A DNA stretch of 64,000 nt, taken from assembly GCF_018398875.1 (NCBI RefSeq), contig NZ_JAGWDK010000019.1:62001-126000 (forward strand). Direction: 5' to 3'. The notes under the pieces are model-generated. The model saw only the letters and a program-made list of their open reading frames with translations, was not told the origin of the DNA and ran no database searches. The DNA is from Bradyrhizobium sp. sGM-13 (lineage in GTDB: Bacteria; Pseudomonadota; Alphaproteobacteria; Rhizobiales; Xanthobacteraceae). Below, in pieces: positions 1 to 8,614 of this stretch. Made by a program: the position numbers and the translations under genes. Each line of letters starts with the position of its first letter. Within the stretch, counting starts at the first letter, position 1.

Positions 1-503
1 CCGTCGATCTCCGGCGGCTTGGGCGCAGAGAGGCAGCCGGTCGCCATGATGTAATAGCGACAGGAAACATCAGCGCCATTGCTGGTCGTGAGCCGCCAGC
101 GTTCGGCCGCCTCATCCCAATTTGCCGCCGTGACCTTGGTGCCGAAGCGGATGTCGCGCCGCAACTCATATCGATCGGCGACGAAGCCGAGGTAGCGCAG
201 GATCTCGGGTTGCGTTGCGTATTTCTCCGACCATTGCCACGCGCTCTCCAGCTCGGGATCGAAGGTGTAGCTGTAGTCGATGGTCTGGATGTCGCAGCGT
301 GCGCCGGGATAGCGGTTCCAGTACCAGGTGCCGCCGACGTCGCCGGCCTCTTCGATCACGACCGCCGAGAAGCCGGCCTTGCGCAAGCGATGCAGGAGAT
401 AGAGGCCGGCAAACCCGGCACCGACCACCGCGACATCGACCTGTTGTGTCGTACCGCTGTTCGTCGCTTCAGAAGAACGTGCTGCGACCGCTGCGTCTGG
501 CAT
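1..503 (-). CDS. Baeyer-Villiger-type flavin monooxygenase, C-terminal part beyond the window
   Basis: The reading frame opens at an ATG at 503 and runs off the left edge without a stop, giving the first 167 or so residues. After a polar leader of about 22 residues comes the dinucleotide-binding motif VAVVGAGFAGLYLLHRL, then an acidic residue ending the second strand (VVIEEAGDVGG), then GGTWYWNRYPGARCD, which is diagnostic of the cyclohexanone/phenylacetone monooxygenase group. Such enzymes use FAD and NADPH to insert oxygen next to a ketone. The NADPH-binding half and the FxGxxxHxxxW fingerprint would lie outside the window and cannot be checked. The gene points away from the LysR gene at 904, with a repeat element in between. 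Function at the level of the family is secure; the ketone substrate is unknown. Confidence 0.85.
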   Translation of the reverse strand, partial: MPDAAVAARSSEATNSGTTQQVDVAVVGAGFAGLYLLHRLRKAGFSAVVIEEAGDVGGTWYWNRYPGARCDIQTIDYSYTFDPELESAWQWSEKYATQPEILRYLGFVADRYELRRDIRFGTKVTAANWDEAAERWRLTTSNGADVSCRYYIMATGCLSAPKPPEID

Positions 504-710
504 GCCACTCCTCCCGTATGTTCTATAATTTAGAGGAGGCTACTGCCGCGTGTTCAGTTTGTCATCAGAACATATGCAATCGTTGGATGTTGGTTGCAGA
601 CGCGTGCTGCCGTCCTGCCCGACGGCGGTTTCACAAATTTCCTCGTGTGAAGCAGCGACTTACCCCCGCAACGCTTTCGCTCACACCTCCTACTGAACTG
701 CATCCTCTAC

Positions 711-885
711 GTCGTCCCTGCGAACGCAGGGACCCATACGCCGCGGCCGTCTGAATGGGCAGGAGGGGAGACGGCTTTGCTTCAGCAACTCACAACAGTA
801 GGCGGCTAACGCAGGGCGTCTGCGACCGCGCTTCCTCGACGGATCACGCGGTATGGGTCCCTGCGTTCGCAGGGACGACATCGAC
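711..885. repeat. Inverted pair of a dispersed palindromic repeat
   Basis: Two copies of a sequence containing the 20-bp near-palindrome GTCCCTGCGAACGCAGGGAC occur at 714-733 and, inverted, at 857-876. Similarity extends outward over about 30 bp (GTCGTCCCTGCG...GGGACCCATAC). Read as protein, the arms give SLRTQGPIPRD, a peptide I recognise as a recurrent artefact of annotated intergenic repeats in Bradyrhizobium-like genomes. The 78-codon ORF covering this stretch is therefore probably not a gene. The intervening 120 bp show no gene. Confidence 0.75.
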
Positions 886-903
886 ATGCCGCGCGCCCGT
901 TCG

Positions 904-1848
904 CTAGACGCGCTTGCGTCGCTCATTCGTGCGCCGGCGCTCCATTCCGCCGGGCGCCCAATTCGGGCTGAAATCCAGCGTGAAGTCGCGAAAACTTTCC
1001 ACGGCGGGTGACAGCGATGCGCTGTTCCGGACGAACATCGCGATCTTCCATTTGACCGTGGGTTGTGTGAGCGGCAGGAACGCCAGCCCGAAGCCGCGCA
1101 CCAGCGGCTCCGCCATCGAGGGGCAGATCACGACGCCCTGTCTCACCCGCAGCATCGATAGCGCGGTGTTCACCCGGTGCACTGGCACCAGCACCTTCGG
1201 GTGATGCCTAGGCGGCACGTTGCTCAACACATTGACGGCGATGTTGGGCATGTAGTTGAGCAGGGGCCGCTCGCGGAGATCCTTCCAACTCACCGACTTG
1301 CCCTTTGCCAGCGGATCCTCACTACGCAGCGCCACCCAGAGCGGGTCGGCGCAAATCATGTGCACCTCCACCGATCGATCGGGAACGACGCCGGCCGGCC
1401 CGAAGCCGATGTCGGTAGAGCCGTTCTGCAGGCCCGCCAGCACCTCCTGGATCGGCACGTCGTCAAAGCGGACGTCCACGCCGGGATGGCTGTTAGTGTA
1501 TTCAGCGATCAGCTCCGGCAGCAGCGTGCACGATAAGGTCTCGGGCGCGGCTACTCGCACCAGTCCGCGGCGGAGCTCCTTCAGGTTGGTCAGGCTCTCC
1601 AGAGCCTCGTCGAGGTTCGACAGCACGCGCCGCGCCATCGGTGCAAAGGTCTCGCCGACGCTCGACGCAGAAACCTTGCGGGTGGTGCGGTCCAGGAGGC
1701 GGACGCCGACGCGGCTCTCGAGCTCCTTAATCAGGCCGGAGAGCGCCGCCTGTGACAAGTGCATGGCCTTGGCGGCTTCCGAGAAGCTCGCGGTCTCCAG
1801 CACGGCCACATAGGCGCGCAACTGCCGCACTGTCACGTCCATCGCCAT
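904..1848 (-). CDS. LysR-family transcriptional regulator
   Basis: A 314-residue protein with the N-terminal winged helix-turn-helix of LysR regulators (about residues 4-63, VRQLRAYVAVLE...AAKAMHLSQAALSGLIKELE) and a C-terminal effector-binding domain with the usual alternating periplasmic-binding-like fold. I place the start at the ATG at 1848 because GGGGGAGG sits 5 nt upstream; the frame is open further upstream, but those residues do not resemble any domain. The gene is divergent from the Bug-type binding protein at 2068, and a perfect inverted repeat lies between them. The natural inference is that it regulates that binding-protein gene and itself in response to a carboxylate ligand. The ligand is not deducible. 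Confidence 0.93.
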   Translation of the reverse strand: MAMDVTVRQLRAYVAVLETASFSEAAKAMHLSQAALSGLIKELESRVGVRLLDRTTRKVSASSVGETFAPMARRVLSNLDEALESLTNLKELRRGLVRVAAPETLSCTLLPELIAEYTNSHPGVDVRFDDVPIQEVLAGLQNGSTDIGFGPAGVVPDRSVEVHMICADPLWVALRSEDPLAKGKSVSWKDLRERPLLNYMPNIAVNVLSNVPPRHHPKVLVPVHRVNTALSMLRVRQGVVICPSMAEPLVRGFGLAFLPLTQPTVKWKIAMFVRNSASLSPAVESFRDFTLDFSPNWAPGGMERRRTNERRKRV

Positions 1849-1922
1849 GTCGCCTCCCCCAGCATCGTCGTTTCTGTATTCATAGGGCCAGCTTATCAAT
1901 CGGTCAAAAAATACAAATTGTT

Positions 1923-1945
1923 CGATAGAAGGCGCGTATCTATCG
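1923..1945. promoter_or_regulatory. Candidate LysR operator between divergent genes
   Basis: CGATAGA at 1923-1929 and TCTATCG at 1939-1945 form a perfect 7-bp inverted repeat with a 9-bp spacer, in the 219-bp region between the divergent LysR and Bug-type genes. The size and location suit a LysR dimer site, although it does not match the classical T-N11-A core. It lies about 75 bp upstream of the regulator start and 122 bp upstream of the binding-protein start. Inference from symmetry and position only. Confidence 0.45.
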
Positions 1946-2067
1946 TTGCACTCAATCGGATGAAGGGCCCGGCGATCCAGCAGTGCGATCGCACCAATGT
2001 GGCTCGAAAAATGGGATGGACGCGACGGGCTGCCCCGCATTTTCAGGCGGCTCAAAAAGAGGCATTC

Positions 2068-3045
2068 ATGAAAGTCACACGCCGAACCTTGCTCGGGACC
2101 ATCGCCGCCTGCCTCTCGGCAAGCTCCGGGTTCGAGGCATTTGCCCAAGGCGATTGGCCGTCACGGCTGGTGCGGCTGGTGTCGCCCTACGGCGCCGGCG
2201 GGGCCAACGACATCTCGCTGCGTATCCTGGCCGAGCAGTTCGGGCGCGGCCTGGGGCAACAGTTCATCGTCGAGAACAAGCCGGGGGCGGGCACGCGCAT
2301 TGCCAACGAGCTGGTCGCGCGCGCCGCACCGGACGGATACACCTTCCTCTATGCCGCCGCGCCGTATGCCACCGCCGAAGCGCTGTTCGGCAAACTGAAA
2401 TACGAGCGCAAGGATTTACAGCCGGTTGCGATGACCGTCATGGCGCCGCTGTTCCTGATCGTCAACGCCAAGGCGAGCTTCAAGAATTTGCAGGAGATGA
2501 TCGCCTACGGCAAGTCGCAGTCGGACGGCCTGACCTTCGCCTCGCCGGGCGCGGGCTCTCAACCGCATTTGGCGGCCGAGTTGCTGCTGAGAGACGCTGG
2601 CGTCAAGGGCCTCAACGTGCAGTACCGCGGCGATGCGATGGCGTACACGGAGCTGCTCGCCGGCCGCGTCGATGCCACCCTGACTGCGATCAGCACGGCG
2701 TTACCGCACATCCAGAACGGCGATTTCCGCGTGCTCGGCGTCGCCTCCGCCGAGCGCAGCGCGATCTACCCGCAGGCTCCAACCTTGCGCGAGCAGGGCT
2801 ATCCCAACGTGGTCGCGTCCGGATGGTTCGGCTTCATGGCGCCATCGGCCACACCGCAGCCGATTGTCGAGCTAATGCAGCAAGAGATCAATCGCGCGCT
2901 CGCCGACCCCGAGGTGAAACAGAAGCTGCTCGCCCAGGGGCTGGAAACACGCGCCGGCTCGGCCGCCGAATTCGGCAAGTTCATCGACGACGAGACGCGG
3001 AAATGGAGCGAGGTGATCCGCGTGGCAGGCCTCAAGGGCGAATAA
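2068..3045 (+). CDS. Bug/TctC-family tripartite tricarboxylate transporter binding protein
   Basis: A 325-residue exported protein. The start at 2068 follows AAGAGG and gives a twin-arginine-like signal peptide (MKVTRRTLLGTIAACLSASS, cleavage near FEAFAQG). The mature part opens with the family pattern WPSRLVRLVSPYGAGGANDISLR and continues with the typical IVENKPGAGTRIANELV segment, which forms the carboxylate-binding pocket in Bug proteins. The family delivers di- or tricarboxylates and other small acids to TctAB permeases, or acts as a sensor. No tctA or tctB is present nearby, so this is an orphan binding protein, as is common in this type of genome. It is divergent from a LysR regulator and ends 6 bp before the convergent exporter permease. 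Confidence 0.92.
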   Translation: MKVTRRTLLGTIAACLSASSGFEAFAQGDWPSRLVRLVSPYGAGGANDISLRILAEQFGRGLGQQFIVENKPGAGTRIANELVARAAPDGYTFLYAAAPYATAEALFGKLKYERKDLQPVAMTVMAPLFLIVNAKASFKNLQEMIAYGKSQSDGLTFASPGAGSQPHLAAELLLRDAGVKGLNVQYRGDAMAYTELLAGRVDATLTAISTALPHIQNGDFRVLGVASAERSAIYPQAPTLREQGYPNVVASGWFGFMAPSATPQPIVELMQQEINRALADPEVKQKLLAQGLETRAGSAAEFGKFIDDETRKWSEVIRVAGLKGE

Positions 3046-3051
3046 GGCGTT

Positions 3052-4242
3052 TCAGTTCGCGTACAGGCCTTCGACGATAGGCAATCGCGCGGCGCGTAGC
3101 GCCGGAAACAGCCCGCCGATCAGGCCCACGATCAGCGCGAGCATCACGCCCTCGGCGATCAGCCACGGGCTGAGCTTGAAGTCGAACACTACCTGCGTGA
3201 AGTTGCCGCCAAGCGTCGATGCCGTGAGGCCATCGAAAATCAGATAGGTGGCGGCGGCCCCTAACAGTCCGCCGATGACGGCAAGCAACAGCGACTCGGC
3301 CAACGTTCCGACAAACGCCGGGAAGCCGCCGAAGCCGATGGCGCGCAGCGTTGCGATTTCCGTCGCGCGCGCGGCGACCGACGAATACATGGTGTTGAGC
3401 GCTCCGGCGACAGCTCCGAGCGCCATCGCGATCGCCAGCGGCCAGCCGAGTTTCTGAATCAGGTCGGAGGTTTGCGAGGCCTGTTCGGCAAAGTAACTCG
3501 CTTCGGATTTTACATCGAGCTTCAGCCGCGGATCGTTGTCGCTGTAGCTTTTGAGCTCATTCAGTGCGGCCGGTCCGGTGAGCCGCGCACGCACGGTCTG
3601 GACGATGTTGTTGCGGTTGAACAGGCTCTGCACCACGGAAAGATCGGCCCAGATCTCGGATTCGAACACGCTGCCGCCGGCCTCGAACACGCCGACGACG
3701 GTCCAGCGCGTGGCGCCGAACGATACGGTAGAGCCGAGGTCGAGCCCTTCAAATTCCCGCAGCAATGCCTTGCCGACCACCACTTCGTTGCTGCCGCGAT
3801 TGAACATGCGGCCTGCGGTGATGCGAACGTCCTTGCGCAACTCGGAGCCCTGTTCGCCGATCCCGCGCAGCGGCAGATTGGCCTTGGTCTTGGTGGTGCG
3901 TTTGATGCCGTCGACCACAAGATAGAGTTCCGGCGAGATCAGCGGCTTGCCGTCGCTGCCGCGCGCAATCCCGGGTCCATCCTCGATCACCCGCACCTGA
4001 TCGCGGCTCACGGTACTGTTGATCTCGGCCTGCGAGCCGGCCCGCAGCACGATGGCAATGTCGTCGGCGCCGGATCCGGCAATGGTGCGCTGGAAGCCGT
4101 TGGCCATCGCCAGGAATGCGAGCAGCACGATCACTACCAGTGCAATCGCGATCACCGTCGAGAGCGAGAGCCAGCGGCGCTGCGAGATGCTCTTGAGATT
4201 GATGGCGGTGGCCGCCGCCACTTGAAGCCAAAGCGAACGCAT
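3052..4242 (-). CDS. ABC exporter permease, FtsX/MacB type (second permease)
   Basis: A 396-residue inner-membrane protein with one N-terminal membrane helix (about residues 25-50), a large periplasmic domain, and three C-terminal helices in the FtsX fold (YSSVAARATEIATLRAIGFG followed by SLLLAVIGGLLGAA). The coupling-helix signature ATEIATLRAIG is characteristic of MacB, LolC/E and DevC permeases. It starts 2 nt after the stop of the neighbouring permease at 4245, so the two are co-translated. With the ATPase and the adaptor upstream, it makes a tripartite exporter. Substrate unknown; lipid, lipoprotein, peptide and macrolide are all possible for this family. Confidence 0.9.
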   Translation of the reverse strand: MRSLWLQVAAATAINLKSISQRRWLSLSTVIAIALVVIVLLAFLAMANGFQRTIAGSGADDIAIVLRAGSQAEINSTVSRDQVRVIEDGPGIARGSDGKPLISPELYLVVDGIKRTTKTKANLPLRGIGEQGSELRKDVRITAGRMFNRGSNEVVVGKALLREFEGLDLGSTVSFGATRWTVVGVFEAGGSVFESEIWADLSVVQSLFNRNNIVQTVRARLTGPAALNELKSYSDNDPRLKLDVKSEASYFAEQASQTSDLIQKLGWPLAIAMALGAVAGALNTMYSSVAARATEIATLRAIGFGGFPAFVGTLAESLLLAVIGGLLGAAATYLIFDGLTASTLGGNFTQVVFDFKLSPWLIAEGVMLALIVGLIGGLFPALRAARLPIVEGLYAN

Positions 4243-4244
4243 GC

Positions 4245-5405
4245 CTACCCCCGTCCGAGCGCGGTTGCAATTTTGAGCCGCATGGCGTTAAGCGCGGGAA
4301 TGATACCCGTGATCAATCCAAGCGCGATCATCAGCGCCAATCCCTGCAGCGCTATTGTCGGCGATACTGCAAACGCAGGCGCGATGTTGGCGAGGCTGGT
4401 GCGGAGCGCCATCGCAATCAGCGCCGCAATCGCAAGGCCCGGAATGCCGCCGAGCAGCGCCAGCAGCACGGATTCGCCGAGCACCATCGTCAGGATCCGC
4501 GGACCTGAGAAACCGAGCGTCTTAAGCACGCCGATCTCGCGGGTGCGCTCGCGGATCGAGAGCGCCATGGTGTTGCCGACGATCATCAGGATGGTGATGA
4601 AGGCCGCGCCGACCACCAATAGCACGATCAGGGCGATATTGCCGAACTGCGCCGCGAACGCCTTGCCGAATGCTTTTTCGGTGTCGGTCGAGGTCTCGGC
4701 CGTGGAGTTCGCGAACATCGCGTCGATGGTCTTGGCCACGCGGTCGTTGTTTTCGGGCGAGGTGGTCTGCAGGATCATCCAGCCGATGGTGTCCTTTCCG
4801 AAGCTGCGGGTCTCGTCGAAATAGGGATACTGGAACAGGAGGAAGTTGGTATCGACGTGCTGGGCCTTGCCCTTGGCGATGCCGACAATGGTGAGATCCC
4901 AGGTGTGACCACCGCTCTTCTGGCTGAAGATGTTGCTATTGAGAGGAATCCGATCGCCGATCTTCCAGCCCCACTTCTGCGCCAGCGTTTCACCGACCAC
5001 CGCGCTGCCGCGGTCGCGTATGAAGGCCTGAAGCTGCTCGGGAGGAACGTCGATTTCGCTTCGATAAACGTCGAAATAGGTGTTCGGCTCGATCGCGAGC
5101 GCCATGATGAAGTTCTTGGGATCCTGATAGTAACCGCCGAACCAGTTGGCGAAGGTCACCTGCCGCACCCCTTCCACCGCTTTTACGCGGTTGAAATAGG
5201 CGATCGGCATCGGCTGGGTGAAGTTGATCTTGTTAACGGTGATCATCCGGTCCGCGGCGGCGGCATCCTCGCCGGCGGTGAAGGCACGGTAAAATCCGGC
5301 GAGCACGCCGAAGATCATGAAGGCGATCAGGATCGACACGATCATCAGGCTCGCGCGCAACTTGCGGCGGAACAGGTTTTTCCGGACCAGGTCGAAATCG
5401 TTCAC
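4245..5405 (-). CDS. ABC exporter permease, FtsX/MacB type (first permease)
   Basis: A 386-residue permease with an N-terminal helix (SLMIVSILIAFMIFGVLAGF), a periplasmic domain of about 200 residues and an FtsX C-terminal domain (MALSIRERTREIGVLKTLGFSG, then helices). I set the start at the GTG at 5405, which overlaps the TGA of the ATPase gene by four bases (GTGA); a longer frame exists but it is the shadow of the ATPase end. It is a paralogue of the permease at 3052, and the coupling segments RTREIGVLKTLGF and ATEIATLRAIGF correspond. This suggests a heterodimeric permease like LolC/LolE rather than the homodimer of MacB. Confidence 0.9.
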   Translation of the reverse strand: MNDFDLVRKNLFRRKLRASLMIVSILIAFMIFGVLAGFYRAFTAGEDAAAADRMITVNKINFTQPMPIAYFNRVKAVEGVRQVTFANWFGGYYQDPKNFIMALAIEPNTYFDVYRSEIDVPPEQLQAFIRDRGSAVVGETLAQKWGWKIGDRIPLNSNIFSQKSGGHTWDLTIVGIAKGKAQHVDTNFLLFQYPYFDETRSFGKDTIGWMILQTTSPENNDRVAKTIDAMFANSTAETSTDTEKAFGKAFAAQFGNIALIVLLVVGAAFITILMIVGNTMALSIRERTREIGVLKTLGFSGPRILTMVLGESVLLALLGGIPGLAIAALIAMALRTSLANIAPAFAVSPTIALQGLALMIALGLITGIIPALNAMRLKIATALGRG

Positions 5406-6100
5406 GCGGCAAGCTCCCGTTCGACGAAGCGGCCCTTGTCGAGATGCAAGACGCGCTTGGCATAGTTTGCCGCCGCGGGATCGTGGGTGACCATCACGAT
5501 GGTCTTGCCGAGCTCGCCGTTGAGCAGTTGCAGGATCGATAGGATTTCGTCGGCGGATTGGCGGTCGAGATCGCCGGTCGGTTCGTCGCACAACAACAGG
5601 TTCGGGTCCGAGACGATGGCGCGCGCAATCGCCACGCGCTGCTGCTGGCCGCCCGACATTTCGCGCGGACGGTGCTTGACGCGATCGGCAAGCCCGACCA
5701 CGGAAAGCGCGGTGTGAACACGCTCGGCGCGTTCTTTGCTGCGCAACTTGGTGAGCAACAGCGGCAGTTCGACATTCTGCGCGGCGGTCAGCATGGGCAT
5801 CAGATTGTAGAACTGGAAAATGAAGCCGATATTGGCGGCCCGCCAGGCCGCCAGTTCGCCCTCGGAGAGGCCGTCGATGCGATGGTCCGCCACCGCAATC
5901 TCGCCCGCGTCGACGCGATCGATGCCGCCCAGCAGGTTAAGTAGCGTCGTCTTGCCCGAACCCGATGGCCCCATCATGGCGACGAAATCGCCGCGGGGAA
6001 TCGCAAGGTCGAGATGGTCGAAAATCGAGATGGTTTCCTTGCCCTTGGTGAAGCGCTTGCTTACGCCGGTAAGGCGGACCATCGGGTGTTCGGCTGTCAC
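5402..6100 (-). CDS. ABC exporter ATPase, LolD/MacB type
   Basis: A 232-residue nucleotide-binding protein with Walker A GPSGSGKTTLL, Q-loop GFIFQFYNLMP, signature MSGGQQQRVAIARA, Walker B LLLCDEPTGDLD and H-loop MVTHD. The sequence after the Walker A and the GDLD motif fit the LolD/MacB/FtsE group that works with FtsX-fold permeases. It lies 29 bp after the adaptor gene and overlaps the first permease by 4 bp. It would sit on the cytoplasmic face and drive the permease pair. Confidence 0.94.
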   Translation of the reverse strand: MTAEHPMVRLTGVSKRFTKGKETISIFDHLDLAIPRGDFVAMMGPSGSGKTTLLNLLGGIDRVDAGEIAVADHRIDGLSEGELAAWRAANIGFIFQFYNLMPMLTAAQNVELPLLLTKLRSKERAERVHTALSVVGLADRVKHRPREMSGGQQQRVAIARAIVSDPNLLLCDEPTGDLDRQSADEILSILQLLNGELGKTIVMVTHDPAAANYAKRVLHLDKGRFVERELAA

Positions 6101-6129
6101 GTTTGTCTCCTCTTTGAATCGGTCGGGAG

Positions 6130-7203
6130 CTAGTTCGCGGCGCTGGCGTCGGCCGAGCCGTTCGCCTTGGCCTCGCGCATAAAATTCACCTTCACCGCCA
6201 TGTCGGGCAGAATGCGCGGATCCTTCTTTTCGAAGCGTATGCGGACCTTCACCGTGGCCTTCTCGCGGTTTGCAGTCGGCACGATCGCGATGACGGAGGC
6301 GGGAATGGTCCAGTCCGGATAGGCATCCAGCACCGCATTCACGGGACCGCCGGGGGTGACACGGCCGATGAAGGCCTCGTTGACGTCGACCTCGATTTCG
6401 ATCGAATCCATGTCGACGATGGTGCAGATGCCGGTGCGGGTGTAGCCGCCGACCGACATCGGTGAAATCATCTCGCCGGGTTGCGCGCTGCGGTCGATGA
6501 CGACGCCGGCAAACGGCGCGCGGATTTGGTGCTTGTCGAGCATCGAGCCGCTACGTTTGGCGTCGATCTTGGCGGTCTCGAGTTGCGACTGCGCCTGGCG
6601 CAATTGCGCACTGAGCACGCCGACCCGAGCCTGCGCCTTGGTCAGATCGGCCTCGGTGGCAAAGTTCTTCTGCGACAAGGTCTGTACCCGCGACATGATC
6701 CGGGTCGCATCCTCAAGATCGGCGGTGATCGCGGCGACGGCGGCATCGGCGGTCTCGACACGCGAGCGCGCCAGTTCATAGTCCCTTTCAGCCAGCACGC
6801 TGTCGAGCCGCGCGACGACTTGCCCTTCGGTCACCGTCCTGCCTTCGTCGGTGAAGACCTCGACCACCTTGCCGGTAATTTCGGCCGCAACGGTTGCCTT
6901 GCGGCGCGCTACCACATAGCCGGAGGCCGCCAGGCTGCCGGCCGCCTTGCCATTCGTTGCGGGCTGCTGAGGCTGCTGCTGCGCTTGCGGCTGTGAGGCC
7001 GGCTGCGGTGCGGTTTGCGCTGTCGTCTCTTTGGGCTGGTCCTGCTTGCGCAATTCGAAGGCGGCAAAGGCGGCAAATGCGACGACGACGCAGGCGGCAA
7101 CGGCCGCCGAGATCGGCAGCCAGCGGCTCTTCGGTCGTTCCATCTTGCTGGCGCTGCGATCGATGGTCAGCGATCTCAGCAATTTGCTCTTGTCTTCGCG
7201 CAT
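6130..7203 (-). CDS. Periplasmic adaptor of an ABC exporter (MacA/HlyD family)
   Basis: A 357-residue protein with a membrane anchor near residues 28-50 (WLPISAAVAACVVVAFAAFAAF), a Gln/Pro/Ala-rich linker, a biotinyl-lipoyl half-motif (GYVVARRKATVAAEITGKV), an alpha-helical hairpin with Ala/Gln heptads (about 140-230), the second lipoyl half (IRAPFAGVVIDRSAQPGEMI) and a beta-barrel domain. It is the first gene of the four-gene exporter operon reading leftwards. The adaptor links the permease pair to an outer-membrane channel, which is not encoded nearby. The start at 7203 has only a weak ribosome site. Confidence 0.9.
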   Translation of the reverse strand: MREDKSKLLRSLTIDRSASKMERPKSRWLPISAAVAACVVVAFAAFAAFELRKQDQPKETTAQTAPQPASQPQAQQQPQQPATNGKAAGSLAASGYVVARRKATVAAEITGKVVEVFTDEGRTVTEGQVVARLDSVLAERDYELARSRVETADAAVAAITADLEDATRIMSRVQTLSQKNFATEADLTKAQARVGVLSAQLRQAQSQLETAKIDAKRSGSMLDKHQIRAPFAGVVIDRSAQPGEMISPMSVGGYTRTGICTIVDMDSIEIEVDVNEAFIGRVTPGGPVNAVLDAYPDWTIPASVIAIVPTANREKATVKVRIRFEKKDPRILPDMAVKVNFMREAKANGSADASAAN

Positions 7204-7690
7204 CGTTCATTTCCATCCGGCTGCTCGCTGCAGCTTCCGCGCGGCGACATCGTTCTCGCGCGGGCGGTCTCTCTTACAGCCGATCTACATGTCTCGCCAT
7301 AGCAGCGGTCGAGCCCTCAGCCTTTTTCGTAAGGCGGCGACCCCAGCTCGGTTGTAGATCACGTTCAGCTCTCGCGCGCGCCAGGCGGCGCCCGGTTTTC
7401 GACGAGCGAATTGCGGAAATCTAAAGCCTAATGGCGATAGAAGCAATTCTTGGGACCAGCAAGAGTTGTATGCGTCGCGGCGCCAAATGCCAGGCCGTCA
7501 GCATCGCGGATCCCTGCGTAGACGCCTATGATCCTGAAATGACCTCAAAACCCGGCAAATCTTGCAGTCGGAACCCTGTCATTGGACCCGCGCATGTGTT
7601 TTTCGGCGCAAAGAGACATAATGCTAGTGTTGAAGGCCCCCAGCGGGGAGGGCTTTCTTTAAACGAAACTTCTAGCCCTCGCATTTGCCA
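7204..7690. other. Intergenic region with no convincing gene
   Basis: About 490 bp between the divergent adaptor and DUF2066 genes. A 93-codon plus-strand frame covers part of it but has no recognisable domain and runs into the DUF2066 gene. The region must contain promoters for both neighbours, which I cannot place with confidence. Confidence 0.5.
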
Positions 7691-8614
7691 ATGTTCCAGG
7701 ACAAGAGCTTGAGAAATCGCGGAAGCCTCATCGTGGTTGATCTGCCTATCACGAGACGCCAGCCTGTCTTGGTATGGTTCGGCGCAGCCAGCATCGTCAG
7801 GATGCTCCTTGCAGTAGCCCTGGTTTGGTGCGCGAGCGCGATGGCGGCGGCGGGAGCTGATCTGTATCGGGCGCAGACCGTCGTCACGGGGCAGGGCGAG
7901 GCCAATCGCATCATCGGCTTTGCCTCCTGTCTGGAGGACGTCCTGATCAAAGTATCCGGCGCACAGAAACTTGCAGGCGACCGTCGCTTGGCGGTGTACA
8001 AATCGAACGCGAAAAGCTTCGTCAAGGCATTCAGTTATCGCGACCAGTTTTTGGGTAAGCCCATTCGTGACGAGCAGGGCACCCGTGATCGGCCCTACGA
8101 CCTGACCGTCGATTTCGAGGAAAAGAAAATCGACGACATTCTCAGGGCGCTTGGTCTGAAGCCGTGGGTTTCACATCGCCCACGCCTTGCCGTTTTTGTC
8201 GGGATGGAGAACGGCCCGAGGAACTTTATCGTCACAGCGGATGGAGCTCAGTCCGATTTGCAGCGCGACGCGTTGCTCGCAGCCGCCGACAGGCGCGGGA
8301 TGAACATCGTGCTGCCCAGCATGGCTGCGCTGGCGAAATCGGGCCTCGAAGGCGCGAAGCTCGAGACTGCGCCATCGTCGACTCTGGCGCCGCTCGCGAC
8401 CGAGCAGGGTGGGGAACTCGCGTTGATCGGACATCTGGTGTGGAATGATCGCGAGCTTGGATGGTTCACGCGTTGGCGAATGGACTGGCAAGGCCGGACG
8501 CACCGCTGGCAAATCCGCGGTGTGACTTTCGATGAGGCGTTCCGACGTGGCATCGGCGGCGCGGCCCAGGTTTTGTCCGACAACGGCGATCCGGGCGGCC
8601 ATGCGCGACGCTAG
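7691..8614 (+). CDS. DUF2066-family exported protein
   Basis: A protein of up to 307 residues. A hydrophobic segment ending in an Ala-rich cleavage region (MLLAVALVWCASAMAAAGA) is a signal peptide, although the N-terminus before it is long; GTG 7733 or ATG 7802 are alternative starts. After cleavage the sequence DLYRAQTVVTGQG, then GFASCLEDVLIKVSG and RPYDLTVDFEEKKID, fits the DUF2066 family of uncharacterised secreted proteins. No function is known to me for this family. It is transcribed away from the exporter operon, and its stop codon touches a repeat element. Confident as a gene, low confidence on exact start. Confidence 0.82.
   Translation: MFQDKSLRNRGSLIVVDLPITRRQPVLVWFGAASIVRMLLAVALVWCASAMAAAGADLYRAQTVVTGQGEANRIIGFASCLEDVLIKVSGAQKLAGDRRLAVYKSNAKSFVKAFSYRDQFLGKPIRDEQGTRDRPYDLTVDFEEKKIDDILRALGLKPWVSHRPRLAVFVGMENGPRNFIVTADGAQSDLQRDALLAAADRRGMNIVLPSMAALAKSGLEGAKLETAPSSTLAPLATEQGGELALIGHLVWNDRELGWFTRWRMDWQGRTHRWQIRGVTFDEAFRRGIGGAAQVLSDNGDPGGHARR

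Noticed and set aside
690..926. 78-codon minus-strand ORF
   Set aside because: It consists of both arms of an inverted repeat and overlaps the LysR stop; the translated peptide is a typical repeat artefact.
3472..4824. 450-codon plus-strand frame across two permease genes
   Set aside because: It crosses the boundary of two well-supported minus-strand genes in another frame and has no recognisable domain.
7637..7668. Terminator-like GC-rich stem followed by CTTTCTTT
   Set aside because: The stem has mismatches, the T-run is interrupted, and no rightward gene ends upstream of it.
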